Shown here one piece after another: positions 1-9,822 of a stretch of 64,000 bases of DNA. This stretch comes from Leishmania infantum JPCM5. Taxonomy: Eukaryota; Euglenozoa; Kinetoplastea; Trypanosomatida; Trypanosomatidae. The notes beneath the pieces are model-generated. The model worked only from the letters and a program-made list of their open reading frames with translations, did no database searches and was not told the origin of the DNA. Numbering within the stretch: position 1 is the stretch's first letter; every line of letters begins with the position of its first letter. The DNA is taken from NCBI RefSeq assembly GCF_000002875.2, contig NC_009410.2, positions 372,001 through 436,000 on the forward strand. Direction: 5' to 3'. The position numbers and the translations under genes were made by a program.

Positions 1-76
1 TCTTTCCTGCTGAGCATCAGAAAGGAGCCACAACTCCGCGCGGCGGCCACCTCCGCCTCACCTCCCGGCCGCTGCA

Positions 77-3007
77 ATGCCATCATCACGGCGCCCCTGC
101 ACCATCGCGGAGCTGCAGCGGCTCGAGGAAGAGGCATGGGCCTCGCCAGCACAGCGGGCGCTGTACGCTACGCGGCACATCCCTGGGTTCCCGTGGTACA
201 CAGTGCAGGAGGTGACGTTGCCTGACAAGCCTGCAACTGCCAACGCGACCGCCCTCTTCACCAGCGGCGTTCGACGCCACGTCATCCCGTATGACTTTTC
301 CTTTACTGTGTTCGTCAAGGGACGGTGGGTCGGCCGGCGGTTGCTCGAAGTCTACGCGGAGGAGCTGCCGCATCACACCCCTGCCTACTACGAAGCTTGC
401 CTGCGGCAAGGCCGTCTGTACTGCGTGCAGCGCGGCGCTCTCCGCCAGCACAACACGCAGCGCCGGCTGCTGAAGCGGTCGGCTGCCGCGCCTGCGCCGT
501 TGGGCACGGCCGGGAGCTTCAGCGACAGTGCCCCAGGCCTGGCTTCGTCCATATACACTACCCCTACCACCACCAACACCACGTCCGCTTCAGACCTCCC
601 TCGGCGCCGCCACGCTGATCGCCGAGTCGCATCGCCTGCTCCTCTGCCCTCTCGAGGAGAGGATGTAGTGCTGCAGCACGGCGATGTCGTGTACCACACG
701 GTGCACCGTCACGAAGTGCCAGTGACGGTGGGGATGTGTGGCGCCGATGCCGTGCTTATCACGGCCGTTTGCATTGCACAGTACGGTCTCATCTGCGTCA
801 ACAAGCCGACCGGGCTACCGACGCACGCGACGGGGAGGTACTACTACAACTCGCTTACCTCGCTTCTTGAGTACGTACTGGCGCCGAAGCGGCTGGCGGC
901 GTGGCTGCTCGTCGAAGACCCGCTCCTGCAGTCCCTCGTCTCCACCGAGCACCTCTCGCCATCGGAGAAGGTGGAGCTGTACGCGTACTATGCCCCTCCT
1001 TCAGCTCCCGTGCGACCTCCTAGATCAGTGCGTCAGCCCTGCGAGCACCAACTCCACCGCGAGGGAGGCACAGAGCACAGCTCGGGGTCTTCGCGATGCT
1101 ACTGTGCGGCAACAAGCGAAGCATCCGCTGCCGAAGATGCAGATCTAGACGAAGTCGACCCTGACAAGGTGCCTCGGCCGTGCCATCGGCTCGACAAGGT
1201 CACCTCCGGGGTGCTGCTACTGGCCGTGCGCCAAGACGCGGCAAGGCGGATCGGATCGGTGCTGATGCGCAAGGCAAAAGAAGTGGACGAGGCAGTGACG
1301 GCGGAGCTGCTGCGCCGCAGGGTCGAGCCTAACGCCTCGCGTGACCGCGGCTTTGAGACAGCGGTCACCCCAGTCGCTGAGCACACGGCGAGCCCCGATG
1401 GGAGTGACGGCGATGCCGGTGCGCCCGCCGTTCACGGGCCCTCATCCACCCCTGCTTCGCCACCGGCATCTCTGCAGCGCGTCCTCGCCAGCACGTATGA
1501 GCTGCAGAAGTACTACCTGGCACGTGTGCGTGTTGAGTCGGCCCGAGTACAGCCGGAAAGCGGTGACACATTCGAAGCCGAGATGCAGCGGCAGCACACG
1601 CCCCAGCCACCACCCTTAACATCCCCGTCTTTGCCCTTGGCACTCCCTCCGCCTCTGCGTGTTTGGCGTGTGGCCGGTGATGAACCGTGCTTGAGAACGC
1701 ACAACGCCTATGTGTCACGCATGCTGAGCTCCGCAAACGGTGTCGGCGATATTGCGTCGTTGCGGGCTCGCCAGCCGAAGAAATGCAACTCAGCTCTGCC
1801 GGGTGCGTTCCCTGATGGCGTGCTGACGACAGTGCCGGTTCCTGCGCCTGGGGCCCTTGCGTCTTCCCCTGCTGCCGCGGCGACGCTCTGCCAGCTCCTT
1901 TTTGCCTTGCCCACCCTCACGAGCGCCGCACACCAGGACGCTCTGTTGCAAGCTGGAACGAGCGTGGCGAGCGCCGCTGAAGAGGCTGTGGTGCTATGCA
2001 CCCCCTACACGGGCCGCCTGCACCAAATTCGTATGCATCTGAGCTCACTCGGCTGCCCCATCGTCGGCGACGTCGTTTACGCGCACACCAGCGGCAACGC
2101 GGACGTGCCAGGCACATCTTCAACGCAAGTACAGCCGCAGCTGCCGAGGGGGAGGCTAGGGGGCACGGAGAGCGCCACCTGGGGCCCCGAAACGTCGCCC
2201 ACGAAAGACACGGCAGCGCGTGACCTGGACGGCAGCGCTGATTGCGCGGCGCGACTCTCACGCGATGGCCGCGATTTCGTCTTCTTCGATGCCGCACAGC
2301 TGCCAGCCGCCTATCATCGCTACTGCCAAACAGTGAAAGCGGCGGCTGAAGAGGCCAACGCCGCATCTCATGCTCGCCAGGCTTCTCCGTCGCGTAGGGC
2401 AGAGGAGCGTGCAGCGACAGTGGACGCCGACGGCGGGCTACCGACGACGAAGGGTGTAAAACGCAGTCGCGCTGTGTGCAGCACCGGCGGCGGAAGGGAA
2501 GCCGAGGCGGCGGAGGGCATGGCGAACCTCGAGAAGAAGGGGGCCCCACTCGCCAGCACGAGTCGTGTTGCCGCAGTTGTGGGCGCTCCAACGGCGGGGG
2601 CGGGGCAAAGCGACGCAGCCGCCACTCGGTGGCAGGATGAGCCGCTATGCTACGAGTGCGCCGGACGTCTGCCCATCGTGGCCGCAGGAGAGTGCGCGAC
2701 GGGCACGTCGGCCATCTGCCTGCATGCCTGGGTGTACCAAGTTAGGGAGGCCCTGCTCCTCGCCACCGACGACGGCGCACCGTCGACGGCGAGCTCGCCA
2801 GCATCAACGCCAAAGGCTGCTGCGATGCTTGCGACTGCAAGCCGGTCGCCGCCTGCACCATGCCCTTCCTCTTCCTCGGAGGACGGGGAGAGCGGTGCGT
2901 GGGTGAACAACCGCACCGCACAGCGCTTGCCACCTCACCGCCGCTTAGTAGTGGAGGGCGACGTTGTTCGGTTTGAAGCACCGCCACCGGCGTGGCTTCG
3001 GCGGTAG
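77..3007 (+). CDS. RluA-family RNA pseudouridine synthase, RPUSD2/PUS9-like
   Basis: Predicted to isomerise uridine to pseudouridine in RNA. The N-terminus (about residues 74-122, PYDFSFTVFVKGRWVG followed by a YYEACLRQGRL stretch) matches the S4-like lead of eukaryotic RPUSD2/PUS9/RIB2 proteins, and TVHRHEVPVT with NKPTGLPTHATGR continues that family pattern. The catalytic motif is CHRLDKVTSG with the nucleophilic Asp at 373; the second core motif TGRLHQIRMHL is at 645-655, and LHAWVYQ near the C-terminus matches the family's closing strand. The two core motifs are about 270 residues apart instead of roughly 100, because low-complexity Ser/Pro/Ala sequence is inserted between them. 976 residues is about twice the family norm. 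The first ATG is used. Substrate (tRNA, mRNA or mitochondrial rRNA) cannot be told from sequence; I see no clear mitochondrial presequence. Confidence 0.88.
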   Translation: MPSSRRPCTIAELQRLEEEAWASPAQRALYATRHIPGFPWYTVQEVTLPDKPATANATALFTSGVRRHVIPYDFSFTVFVKGRWVGRRLLEVYAEELPHHTPAYYEACLRQGRLYCVQRGALRQHNTQRRLLKRSAAAPAPLGTAGSFSDSAPGLASSIYTTPTTTNTTSASDLPRRRHADRRVASPAPLPSRGEDVVLQHGDVVYHTVHRHEVPVTVGMCGADAVLITAVCIAQYGLICVNKPTGLPTHATGRYYYNSLTSLLEYVLAPKRLAAWLLVEDPLLQSLVSTEHLSPSEKVELYAYYAPPSAPVRPPRSVRQPCEHQLHREGGTEHSSGSSRCYCAATSEASAAEDADLDEVDPDKVPRPCHRLDKVTSGVLLLAVRQDAARRIGSVLMRKAKEVDEAVTAELLRRRVEPNASRDRGFETAVTPVAEHTASPDGSDGDAGAPAVHGPSSTPASPPASLQRVLASTYELQKYYLARVRVESARVQPESGDTFEAEMQRQHTPQPPPLTSPSLPLALPPPLRVWRVAGDEPCLRTHNAYVSRMLSSANGVGDIASLRARQPKKCNSALPGAFPDGVLTTVPVPAPGALASSPAAAATLCQLLFALPTLTSAAHQDALLQAGTSVASAAEEAVVLCTPYTGRLHQIRMHLSSLGCPIVGDVVYAHTSGNADVPGTSSTQVQPQLPRGRLGGTESATWGPETSPTKDTAARDLDGSADCAARLSRDGRDFVFFDAAQLPAAYHRYCQTVKAAAEEANAASHARQASPSRRAEERAATVDADGGLPTTKGVKRSRAVCSTGGGREAEAAEGMANLEKKGAPLASTSRVAAVVGAPTAGAGQSDAAATRWQDEPLCYECAGRLPIVAAGECATGTSAICLHAWVYQVREALLLATDDGAPSTASSPASTPKAAAMLATASRSPPAPCPSSSSEDGESGAWVNNRTAQRLPPHRRLVVEGDVVRFEAPPPAWLRR

Positions 3008-3745
3008 TGCACGCAGCGCCACACACTGCTCGCTGCGCAATGGTCGGAAGACGCAGCGCGGAATGACAGACGCCACGCCACCACCACGAGCTCGCAAGGA
3101 CTGCAACACATGGCCTTCGCACCGAACTGAAAGGCACACGTCGTACACAGCGAGGGAGAGGGGAAGGGGTGCGGGGCATCTGGCGGGTGTCGCCCCTTTC
3201 CCTCCTTTCACACCTGTCCCTGCGCCCTTCTCTCTTTTCCGCGGACTGCGCTGCGTAAGACACAGTAAAAGCACCAACTAAAGGTACACACGCGCATACG
3301 CGCCGTGCGAGGGCACGGGCAGACGTCCTTGGGCGGTTGCCGGCAACTGCCTACGGGGGACACGGTGAGGCAAGAGGAAGGGCGGCTGCGGACCTACCTG
3401 CAAGTGAGCTGGTCGGTGAGGTACCTCGCGTGAGTTCTCCCTCTCTCTTTCTCTTTCTACTGCCTCTGTGCGGGCTTTCATCCATCTTCCGACCCCCTCC
3501 TCTATGCCGTCCCCTGCACACATTTGCACGGCCACGCCAGCGTATGTATATGCGCGTGCGCTTTCCGACTCTTTTCTACCGCATTGGAAGCCTACAACCG
3601 CACACACACACACACACACGCACGTTCGCTCTGTGCAGGTGCGCGTGTCTGTACGCACCCTTTCCTTGCTTTGACTTTACATTGATGCGCTGGGGCGCAC
3701 TTCTTTCCATCTGCTGATGCGCATCGTGTGTGCCCCCTCCTCCTC
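3008..3745. other. Intergenic spacer
   Basis: No gene seen. It contains C/T tracts (about 3439-3475 and 3655-3690), with AGs near 3538 and 3638 that could accept the spliced leader for the RING gene, and a short (CA)n at 3599-3618. Confidence 0.7.
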
Positions 3746-5332
3746 ATGCTTCTCCACGAGGCGCTTGTTCACACAGAATGCCCCATCTGCCTGCAGCCAC
3801 TAAACTACTGTCTTCGGCCGCCACCCAGTCGCCCTGCCTCTCCGCCCTCCTTCGGCACCTCCGCAGTGGTGGCCACCGGTAGCGGGACCACGAGTAGCAC
3901 GAGTGCGTCAGGCCACTCCCCACGCTCGCCGCTGCAGCTGAGTGGGTCGAACGCCTCGGGCGGGGCAGGTGAGTTTTGCATCACGTTTGCACCTGGAGTG
4001 TACGGGAGCGATGCGACAGATCCGTGGCGCCCAAGCGTCGCCGTCGTGTCTCCAGCGTCCCCTCGTGAAGCGCCAAGCCCGTCGGGTCAGCGCCGCTTTG
4101 CGCACAGCGAGCCGTGCCCACCCTTCAGCGGCGGGGGGGCGAATCTGTCTGGCAGCGGCCACACCGCCGACAGCAGCAGCGACGAAGGTGCCGCCGGTGT
4201 TGTGGTGCTGCCGTGCGGACATCTTCTGCACTACCTATGCGCTATGCAGCTGTGCGAGTACGCCAACCATCCGTCCTGTCCCGTGTGCCGGCTGAAACTC
4301 GCCTCCGGCGCCGATTTGATTCTCTTCCGTCCTCAGCTGCGAGTGTCGTTGATCGCCGCAGCCCAGGCGTCTTCCGGCGTCTCTGCCGACTGCGCTTACA
4401 TCGAGGGAGCGTGTAAGAGCGCCATCAGCGTGCGAAAGCGTTGTCGGCTCGAAGAGGCGGAGAGTGAGGACGGCCATACGCACGGTACGGATAGCCACCG
4501 AGCGGACGGCGAGGACGCCAACAGTGTGCAGGTGTGCTCGCCTCAGTCGGGATCGCAGCGCGGCTGCGTGCCGGGTCCTTCTGTCGCGCGCACCTCCACG
4601 TCTCAATCCGGTGGCGAGCTTAGTGCCCCCAAGCTCATTCTCGGGGACGATTTGGAGCTGACGAACACCTGTGCGGCGCCGAAGACGCAGGGTTTGCCTG
4701 CCACATCGCTCCAGAACAGCGGCGGCGATGCAGACGCAAACCAAAGCGAGGACGACATCACGATCATCGGTGCCCGTCAACTCCCGCCCTCCCAGGCCTA
4801 TGCGGAACTGCTGCTTCGCACCACTGCAACGTGGGCAGAGCGGGCAGAGACGCTCAAGGCGCGAGTGGAACACCTTGAGAGGAGTCAGCAACTGCTGCAG
4901 AGCGACTGCAGTGAGCTAGAGCGCACCCTCACCGTTGCGCGTCGTCGCCGAGAGGTGTTGCTGAGTCTTCCATCGTCGAAAGATGAGCAGGATGTACTTC
5001 CATCGGCTCAGAGGTTGCGTGAGCTGCGACGCCTCTGTCTTGAGACACGGACAGCCATGTCGTCCACTACGACACAGCTGGCAGAGGCGATCCGCGGCCA
5101 CGCGGAGGTGCGGCGGCAGACAGAGAAGTACGTGCGCAAGCTGTCAAGGCTGGAGTCTGGCAAAGGAGTCGGGAGAGCTGGCGGCGACACTGCCATTGCC
5201 TCTGCCTCTGCCTCTGCCGCCGCGGTGAAAGCAGGCCTACCGCCTCCGCCATCACGACGGCAGCCGCCACAACGAGGTGCAACACCGGCAGGGGAGGCAG
5301 CAGCAGCAGCGGCGCTCGATGGTCCGCCCTGA
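3746..5332 (+). CDS. RING-H2 finger and coiled-coil protein, putative E3 ligase
   Basis: 528 residues from the first ATG; the frame is open a little further upstream but only from a GTG. Eight zinc ligands of a RING-H2 finger can be placed: C12 and C15 (ECPICLQPL), then C157, H159, H162, C165 (PCGHLLHYLC), then C178 and C181 (CPVC). The spacing between ligands 2 and 3 is 141 residues, against 9-39 in ordinary RINGs, and is filled with Ser/Gly/Pro-rich sequence. The C-terminal half (about 350-480) is a charged, Leu-rich coiled coil. EDDITIIGA at about 335-342 resembles a SUMO-interacting motif (hydrophobic core after acidic residues), and PKLILGDDLEL upstream is a weaker one. RING plus coiled coil suggests a ubiquitin or SUMO-targeted E3 ligase; that is inference. 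Confidence 0.75.
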   Translation: MLLHEALVHTECPICLQPLNYCLRPPPSRPASPPSFGTSAVVATGSGTTSSTSASGHSPRSPLQLSGSNASGGAGEFCITFAPGVYGSDATDPWRPSVAVVSPASPREAPSPSGQRRFAHSEPCPPFSGGGANLSGSGHTADSSSDEGAAGVVVLPCGHLLHYLCAMQLCEYANHPSCPVCRLKLASGADLILFRPQLRVSLIAAAQASSGVSADCAYIEGACKSAISVRKRCRLEEAESEDGHTHGTDSHRADGEDANSVQVCSPQSGSQRGCVPGPSVARTSTSQSGGELSAPKLILGDDLELTNTCAAPKTQGLPATSLQNSGGDADANQSEDDITIIGARQLPPSQAYAELLLRTTATWAERAETLKARVEHLERSQQLLQSDCSELERTLTVARRRREVLLSLPSSKDEQDVLPSAQRLRELRRLCLETRTAMSSTTTQLAEAIRGHAEVRRQTEKYVRKLSRLESGKGVGRAGGDTAIASASASAAAVKAGLPPPPSRRQPPQRGATPAGEAAAAAALDGPP

Positions 5333-5883
5333 AACTTTGTACGAGCAGTGGGCCCATATGTCGCAGCCCTTGTAGGTGCCTGTGAACTCTTCCGTGCTAA
5401 TCCCTACGTAGGCGGAGCGTGAGAGCGCGCGAGATGTTCCGTCCTCTTGTTCACCCATGAAGCTCCCGCCTTGCACGCCCGCTACCAACGTGCGCCGACA
5501 GTCTATCCAACAAGAGACTACAGAGCCGTTCTCTTTGGATGTTGTTGAAGAATGAAAGGAAGAACCACAGGCGATGCGCACAGAAGCCGCCACCGCCCAG
5601 CCGACTCCTCCTCTCCCTCGCACACTCTCTGCTTTTCAAGGAGATTCCGATGTAGAGGCGTGGCCGCCACGACGACCACCACCAATGCCAACAGCGCCGC
5701 GATGATGGCGGGCCAAACGAAGAAGGCTCCTTCGTCAACGGGCACAGATGCACGTCTCGTGTTGTTTGTTGTTTGCTGTCGTCGCTGTTGGTGTCTCTGC
5801 TCCATCTCTGCGCGCACACACACGCTCTCTGTTGCACCTCCTACTTCTTGCCTCACCTTTCTCTCCTCCTCGCCTGAGAAACG

Positions 5884-5888
<5 letters not shown>

Positions 5889-5924
<36 letters not shown>
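5889..5924. repeat. (AC)18 microsatellite
   Basis: An uninterrupted dinucleotide run in the spacer before the beta-helix gene, with degenerate AC sequence on both sides. Confidence 0.95.
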
Positions 5925-5926
<2 letters not shown>

Positions 5927-6002
5927 ACACACGCACACGAACATGGACGTGTATCATTGAAAGGTGCATAGACAGCCCTCCGCGTCACGGAACATGTGTA
6001 TG

Positions 6003-6066
6003 CCTTCTCTCTCACCCACCTAACGCCCACCAAACACGTCGGACCTTCGGTCACCTTCGCACGCAG
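6003..6066 (+). promoter_or_regulatory. Trans-splice acceptor of the beta-helix gene
   Basis: A C/T tract at 6003-6017 is followed by the first AG at 6065-6066, about 92 bases before the chosen ATG. The upstream in-frame codons would fall partly outside the mature mRNA. Confidence 0.45.
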
Positions 6067-6157
6067 CGACGACCAGCCTCATCAGCGCCGCGAGCATACT
6101 CGGCTTGGCTCCACACTTTTCGTTGTGTATTCCGCGCTGTTTTGCTCCAACACGCAG

Positions 6158-8209
6158 ATGTCTGCCAAGTACCCGCCCGAGAGCAAGTCACCGCACAACA
6201 GCAGCGGCGAGGAGGAAGAGGAGGAGGAAGAGGAAGACGAGGACGATGAGGAAGAGATCGAGGAGTGGACGGAGGTGACGCCGCTGAGCGAGCTGGCGGA
6301 GCTGGAGGACGGCCCTAGCAGCCACTTCGTCGGCGGCTTCAGTGTATGCAACCATCTCGGCGACGCCATCGACCGCGTGCAGTTCAAGGAGGACATTGTG
6401 CTCGTCTTTCCTGGTGTTTACGCAGCAGCCTCGTCCTCCTCGCCCTCCTCTTCGTCACCGCTGGAGCTGAACGAGGCGCAGCTGGGAGGCCTGCGCGTTT
6501 ACAGCGTCTCCTACGCCCGTGAACATTCATCGCACGGTGGAAGCAAGAGGGCAGCAGAGCCGCGTTACATGTCGCCGTCCAAGCGCCGTGTTGGGCCATG
6601 GTTCACCTACCTTACGGCCGCAGCGGCAGCTGTGTTTCTCGCTCAGGGCAGCAGCGGCGGTGGTACCAAGTACGCGAAGTCCAGCAAGGCACACAACCCC
6701 TTAGAGGCCGCCGCCTTGAAGGCAGTGGAGGCGATAGACAGTCGGAAGGCCGCCTCGACAACCACCATGCACACCACAAGTGGCTCCAGCGTGTTTGCGC
6801 CGGCGATCACCGCCACCACAGCGAATCCGCAGCTCTATCCCGTGTTCGATTTCCCCATCTCCATTGCGTATACCAAAGAGCCCGTTGATGCCGCGGCTTC
6901 GTCGACCTGTGGGCTGCCCCACTACATGCAGCAGGCGCAGGACAGCGACGAAGATGAGGAAGACGAGGAAGCCAACGAGACGGGCGGTGGCGACGATAGC
7001 GGGGCCGAGCAAGAACAGGAAGAACCCGGCGCCGGCGCTTTGCGAGAGGAGGTGGCCATCACCCTTGCCGGCCTGTGCGCGCGCGCTGGCGTGACGATCG
7101 GCGCCCTTACGCGTACACACATCACCCACTGCGTTATCGGCTCTCCGCAGCAGCATCCGACGTCATCCGAAGCAAGTACTGTCGCTCCGCGAATCGCCAT
7201 CACAGCGGCGCCGCTATCGGAGGCGCTAGTGGATCACTGCCTTGTGTATGGAGGATCGGCCTACGGACTCTACGCCTATCCGCGCTGTGCTCTAGCGATG
7301 CGCAGCTGCATCGTGGAAGGGCCAAACACAGAGGCTGCCACGTATAACGCCGCCAGTGCCTCCGCTGCCAGCGCAGCCTCCGCGGGCGGTAGTTGTGGCG
7401 GCTCTGCCCTCGCACAACTGCAGCGGTGCCAAGCGCGCACGCAGTTGCTGCGCCGCTACATGGACCGCTTCGAAGAGGGCCAGGCCCACGACACGGGCGC
7501 TAGCGGACGTGGGGGGGAATCTCGCGACATTGAGGAGGGTGTCCTTCCGCGCTTCTGCGTACCTGGTGCGAGCGCTGCTGGCGCGGCTGCCATCCCGATG
7601 CCGTGCGAAGTCGCCATCATGTGCGATGACGCTGATGTGCAGCTCACAGACTGCCTCATCACCCACACCCGGCACGGTGTGCTCCTGCACGGTGGCTGCG
7701 CCGGCACAGTGGTTAAGAGCTTATCGGTGCGCAGCATTGCGGAGGTAGGCCTCTACGTGTACGGGATGGCTGGTGCAGCCGATGTGCAGTACAGCTCAGT
7801 GCTTGCGTGTGGGCTGGCGTGTCTGCTGGTGGTTGGCCCGTCTGCTGCCCAGGTGGCCGCCGCAGAGGCCGAGCTTCCGGCTCGCCCGTCCGAAGAAGAC
7901 GAGGAGGAGGGCACTGAGCAGTCCGAAGATGGCCAAGACCGGCGTCGCCCGATATTTTCACAGCACCCGCACATTCGATCTAACTGCTTTATCGGGGCCG
8001 TCCGTGTGCAGGGCGAGGTGCGTAGCGGTGCCATGGTCGACAATCTTGTCTTCCTCCCTCGTGACGAGCAAGGTGTTGCCGCCGCGGCAGCAGCTGGTGC
8101 GCAGACGGTACTCAGCGTGCCTGCCGACACAGAGCGCAGCTTTGCGTATGTCGGGATGGAGGGAGAGCGGGTCCCGGCACGTGCGGCAGACGAGGCCGCC
8201 GCAGCGTAA
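6158..8209 (+). CDS. Parallel beta-helix repeat protein (pectin-lyase-like fold)
   Basis: 683 residues from the ATG at MSAKYPPESK. The frame extends upstream only to a GTG, and a polypyrimidine tract with AG near 6065 predicts a 5' UTR of about 90 bases, fitting this start. After a strongly acidic segment (residues about 15-40, Glu/Asp runs) come strands of a right-handed beta-helix: repeated short rungs such as ITHCVIGS, VDHCLVYGGSAYGLYAY, MRSCIVEG, LTDCLITHTRHGVLLHGG, VKSLSVRSIAEVGLYVYG and QYSSVLACGLACLLVVG. An opening AIDRVQFKEDIVLVFPGVY resembles the start of F-box/SHCBP1-type beta-helix proteins. Two acidic or Ala-rich inserts interrupt the helix. I see no pectate-lyase catalytic residues, so a scaffold or adaptor role is likelier than an enzyme. 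No specific function is assigned. Confidence 0.7.
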   Translation: MSAKYPPESKSPHNSSGEEEEEEEEEDEDDEEEIEEWTEVTPLSELAELEDGPSSHFVGGFSVCNHLGDAIDRVQFKEDIVLVFPGVYAAASSSSPSSSSPLELNEAQLGGLRVYSVSYAREHSSHGGSKRAAEPRYMSPSKRRVGPWFTYLTAAAAAVFLAQGSSGGGTKYAKSSKAHNPLEAAALKAVEAIDSRKAASTTTMHTTSGSSVFAPAITATTANPQLYPVFDFPISIAYTKEPVDAAASSTCGLPHYMQQAQDSDEDEEDEEANETGGGDDSGAEQEQEEPGAGALREEVAITLAGLCARAGVTIGALTRTHITHCVIGSPQQHPTSSEASTVAPRIAITAAPLSEALVDHCLVYGGSAYGLYAYPRCALAMRSCIVEGPNTEAATYNAASASAASAASAGGSCGGSALAQLQRCQARTQLLRRYMDRFEEGQAHDTGASGRGGESRDIEEGVLPRFCVPGASAAGAAAIPMPCEVAIMCDDADVQLTDCLITHTRHGVLLHGGCAGTVVKSLSVRSIAEVGLYVYGMAGAADVQYSSVLACGLACLLVVGPSAAQVAAAEAELPARPSEEDEEEGTEQSEDGQDRRRPIFSQHPHIRSNCFIGAVRVQGEVRSGAMVDNLVFLPRDEQGVAAAAAAGAQTVLSVPADTERSFAYVGMEGERVPARAADEAAAA

Positions 8210-8641
8210 CGGGCAAGCCTTTGCTCTCTTGCCCCTCCCCCGCCCCCGGCCCTCTACTGCTCATCTCTGCGCACGCGCGTGTTGTCACGTTCTCTCCCTC
8301 TTTTGCGGGTGTGTGCGTGTGTTTGCCTCAAGCGACTGCGTGTGCGTCGCTGATGTACATCAAAGCATGGCGCTCCTGTGCTGTTTGTTGTGGCATGTTG
8401 TCGTTGCACTTCTCCATCTTCACTGCCGCCTCGCTCACAGGGGCGAGAGCTGATTGGGCATCTGGAGAGCGTGAGTAGTGGACGTGTGTGTGTGTGTGCG
8501 TGCGGGTGCGTGCGGGTGCGTGCGCGTCAACATATGTATATGTATGCATGTATAAAGGAAGTGTGAGTAGGGAAGGGGGAGGGGTCCTTCTCTTCGGTGT
8601 TTGTGTAGGAGGCTCAACACGCGTGCCCGATCGGTAGCCGG

Positions 8642-8664
8642 CGTGCGGCCTCGACGGCCGCACG
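8642..8664. repeat. Short GC-rich hairpin
   Basis: Nine bases (cgtgcggcc) pair perfectly with ggccgcacg across the loop tcgac. It sits in the spacer between the beta-helix and proline-rich genes. Confidence 0.55.
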
Positions 8665-9623
8665 ACTCCCCTCCCCCCTACTTTCCTGATTCCCCAGCGT
8701 GTTGCGTGCGCCCGAAAGGACAGTTCCACAGCGCGACGCACGAAAAGCAAACACGAAAGGCGGAGCGAGAGAGCCAGCCAACCCCCTTTGCGCAAGCACG
8801 AGAGGAGTGGGGGTGGGAAGGGGAGCGGCATACAGCCCTGCAAGGATCAGGTGCGGGCGCTGGCGCCGTCCACACGCATCGTTTGCTCGCGATCGTGTTC
8901 ACGGGTACGGATACGCGTGTGTGGCCATCTGCCCGCTGCGTCAGTCCTTGTGCGCCGATGAGCTGTGTGCGTTCGTGTGTGTGTGTGTGTGCTTGTGCCC
9001 TGCATGTGTCGTGCGTGCATCGCCGTGCGAGGGTGTGTGACAGTCAACGAGGTTGTGGCGCTCTCCTATCACACTGCCTTGGCGACGGCGAGGGAAGGGG
9101 AGAGGGGAAGGGCGGGTTGGTGCCATGAGCTCCACTGTAACTCTCGTGCGCCGCTCAATCTTTCCTGAACCCCCCCCCCTCTGGATCTCTCTCCCTCTGT
9201 GTTCACTCGTGCACATGCATAGAAATGTGCAGTGGCTACCCGTGTACAGCACCCTGCTGGCAAAGGTGCCGCCGACACCGCGGCGTGGACCGAAAAGCAT
9301 CAGAAACAGCGTGAGGGTGCGGGAGAGAACTAGGTGACACACCTCAGCGGGGGTCGACGGAGCGCCGCCATCGCTCACCTCCAGTGCTTCTCCAAGTGAT
9401 ACGCCTCCACATCTTTCACTGCACCTCATGTCACTTCCTTTTCCTGTGCTGCTGCTGTTAAACCCGATCGAATCTTCGAGAGACGTCGAAGAAACCCATC
9501 CACCACCGCTTGTTGGTGCATGCAACCACACACACACTCGCACATTCACTCATACACCTAGCTTCAAGCACACATACGCACGCAGACGCGCACCGACGTC
9601 TGGGCGCACTTAGAAAGCATTAG

Positions 9624-9662
9624 TTTCTTTTTTCTCTTCTCGTTCGCGTCTATTTCGCTGAG
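9624..9662 (+). promoter_or_regulatory. Trans-splice acceptor of the large proline-rich gene
   Basis: The tract tttcttttttctcttctcgt and following bases are followed by the first AG at 9661-9662, giving a 5' UTR of about 160 bases. A later acagc near 9814 is an alternative. Confidence 0.45.
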
Positions 9663-9822
9663 CGTTCCGCCACTGCGGAAGCGGAGCGCGTTTCTGCACG
9701 ACGCTTATCCGCACAGCACCGTTGGCACCGACCACGCCGCGGAGGGGCGCAGGAAAGGGGGGCTGTGGACGCACGCGGGTGCCATTGCCCCTTTTCCACC
9801 CACACACGCCTTACAGCCTTTC

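Larger units (their letters stand above)
5333..6157. other. Intergenic spacer
   Basis: No gene seen. It holds the (AC)18 run and the splice acceptor of the beta-helix gene. Confidence 0.7.
8210..9822. other. Intergenic spacer, 1.6 kb
   Basis: No convincing gene; open frames here are low-complexity and read through GT-rich repeats. It contains GT runs near 8484 and 8978, three copies of a tgcgtgcggg-like decamer at 8495-8525, a GC hairpin at 8642-8664 and a run of nine Cs near 9170. Confidence 0.65.

Noticed and set aside
8484..8525. Short tgcgtgcggg-like repeats as a CRISPR array
   Set aside because: They are adjacent simple-sequence repeats without spacers, in eukaryotic DNA.
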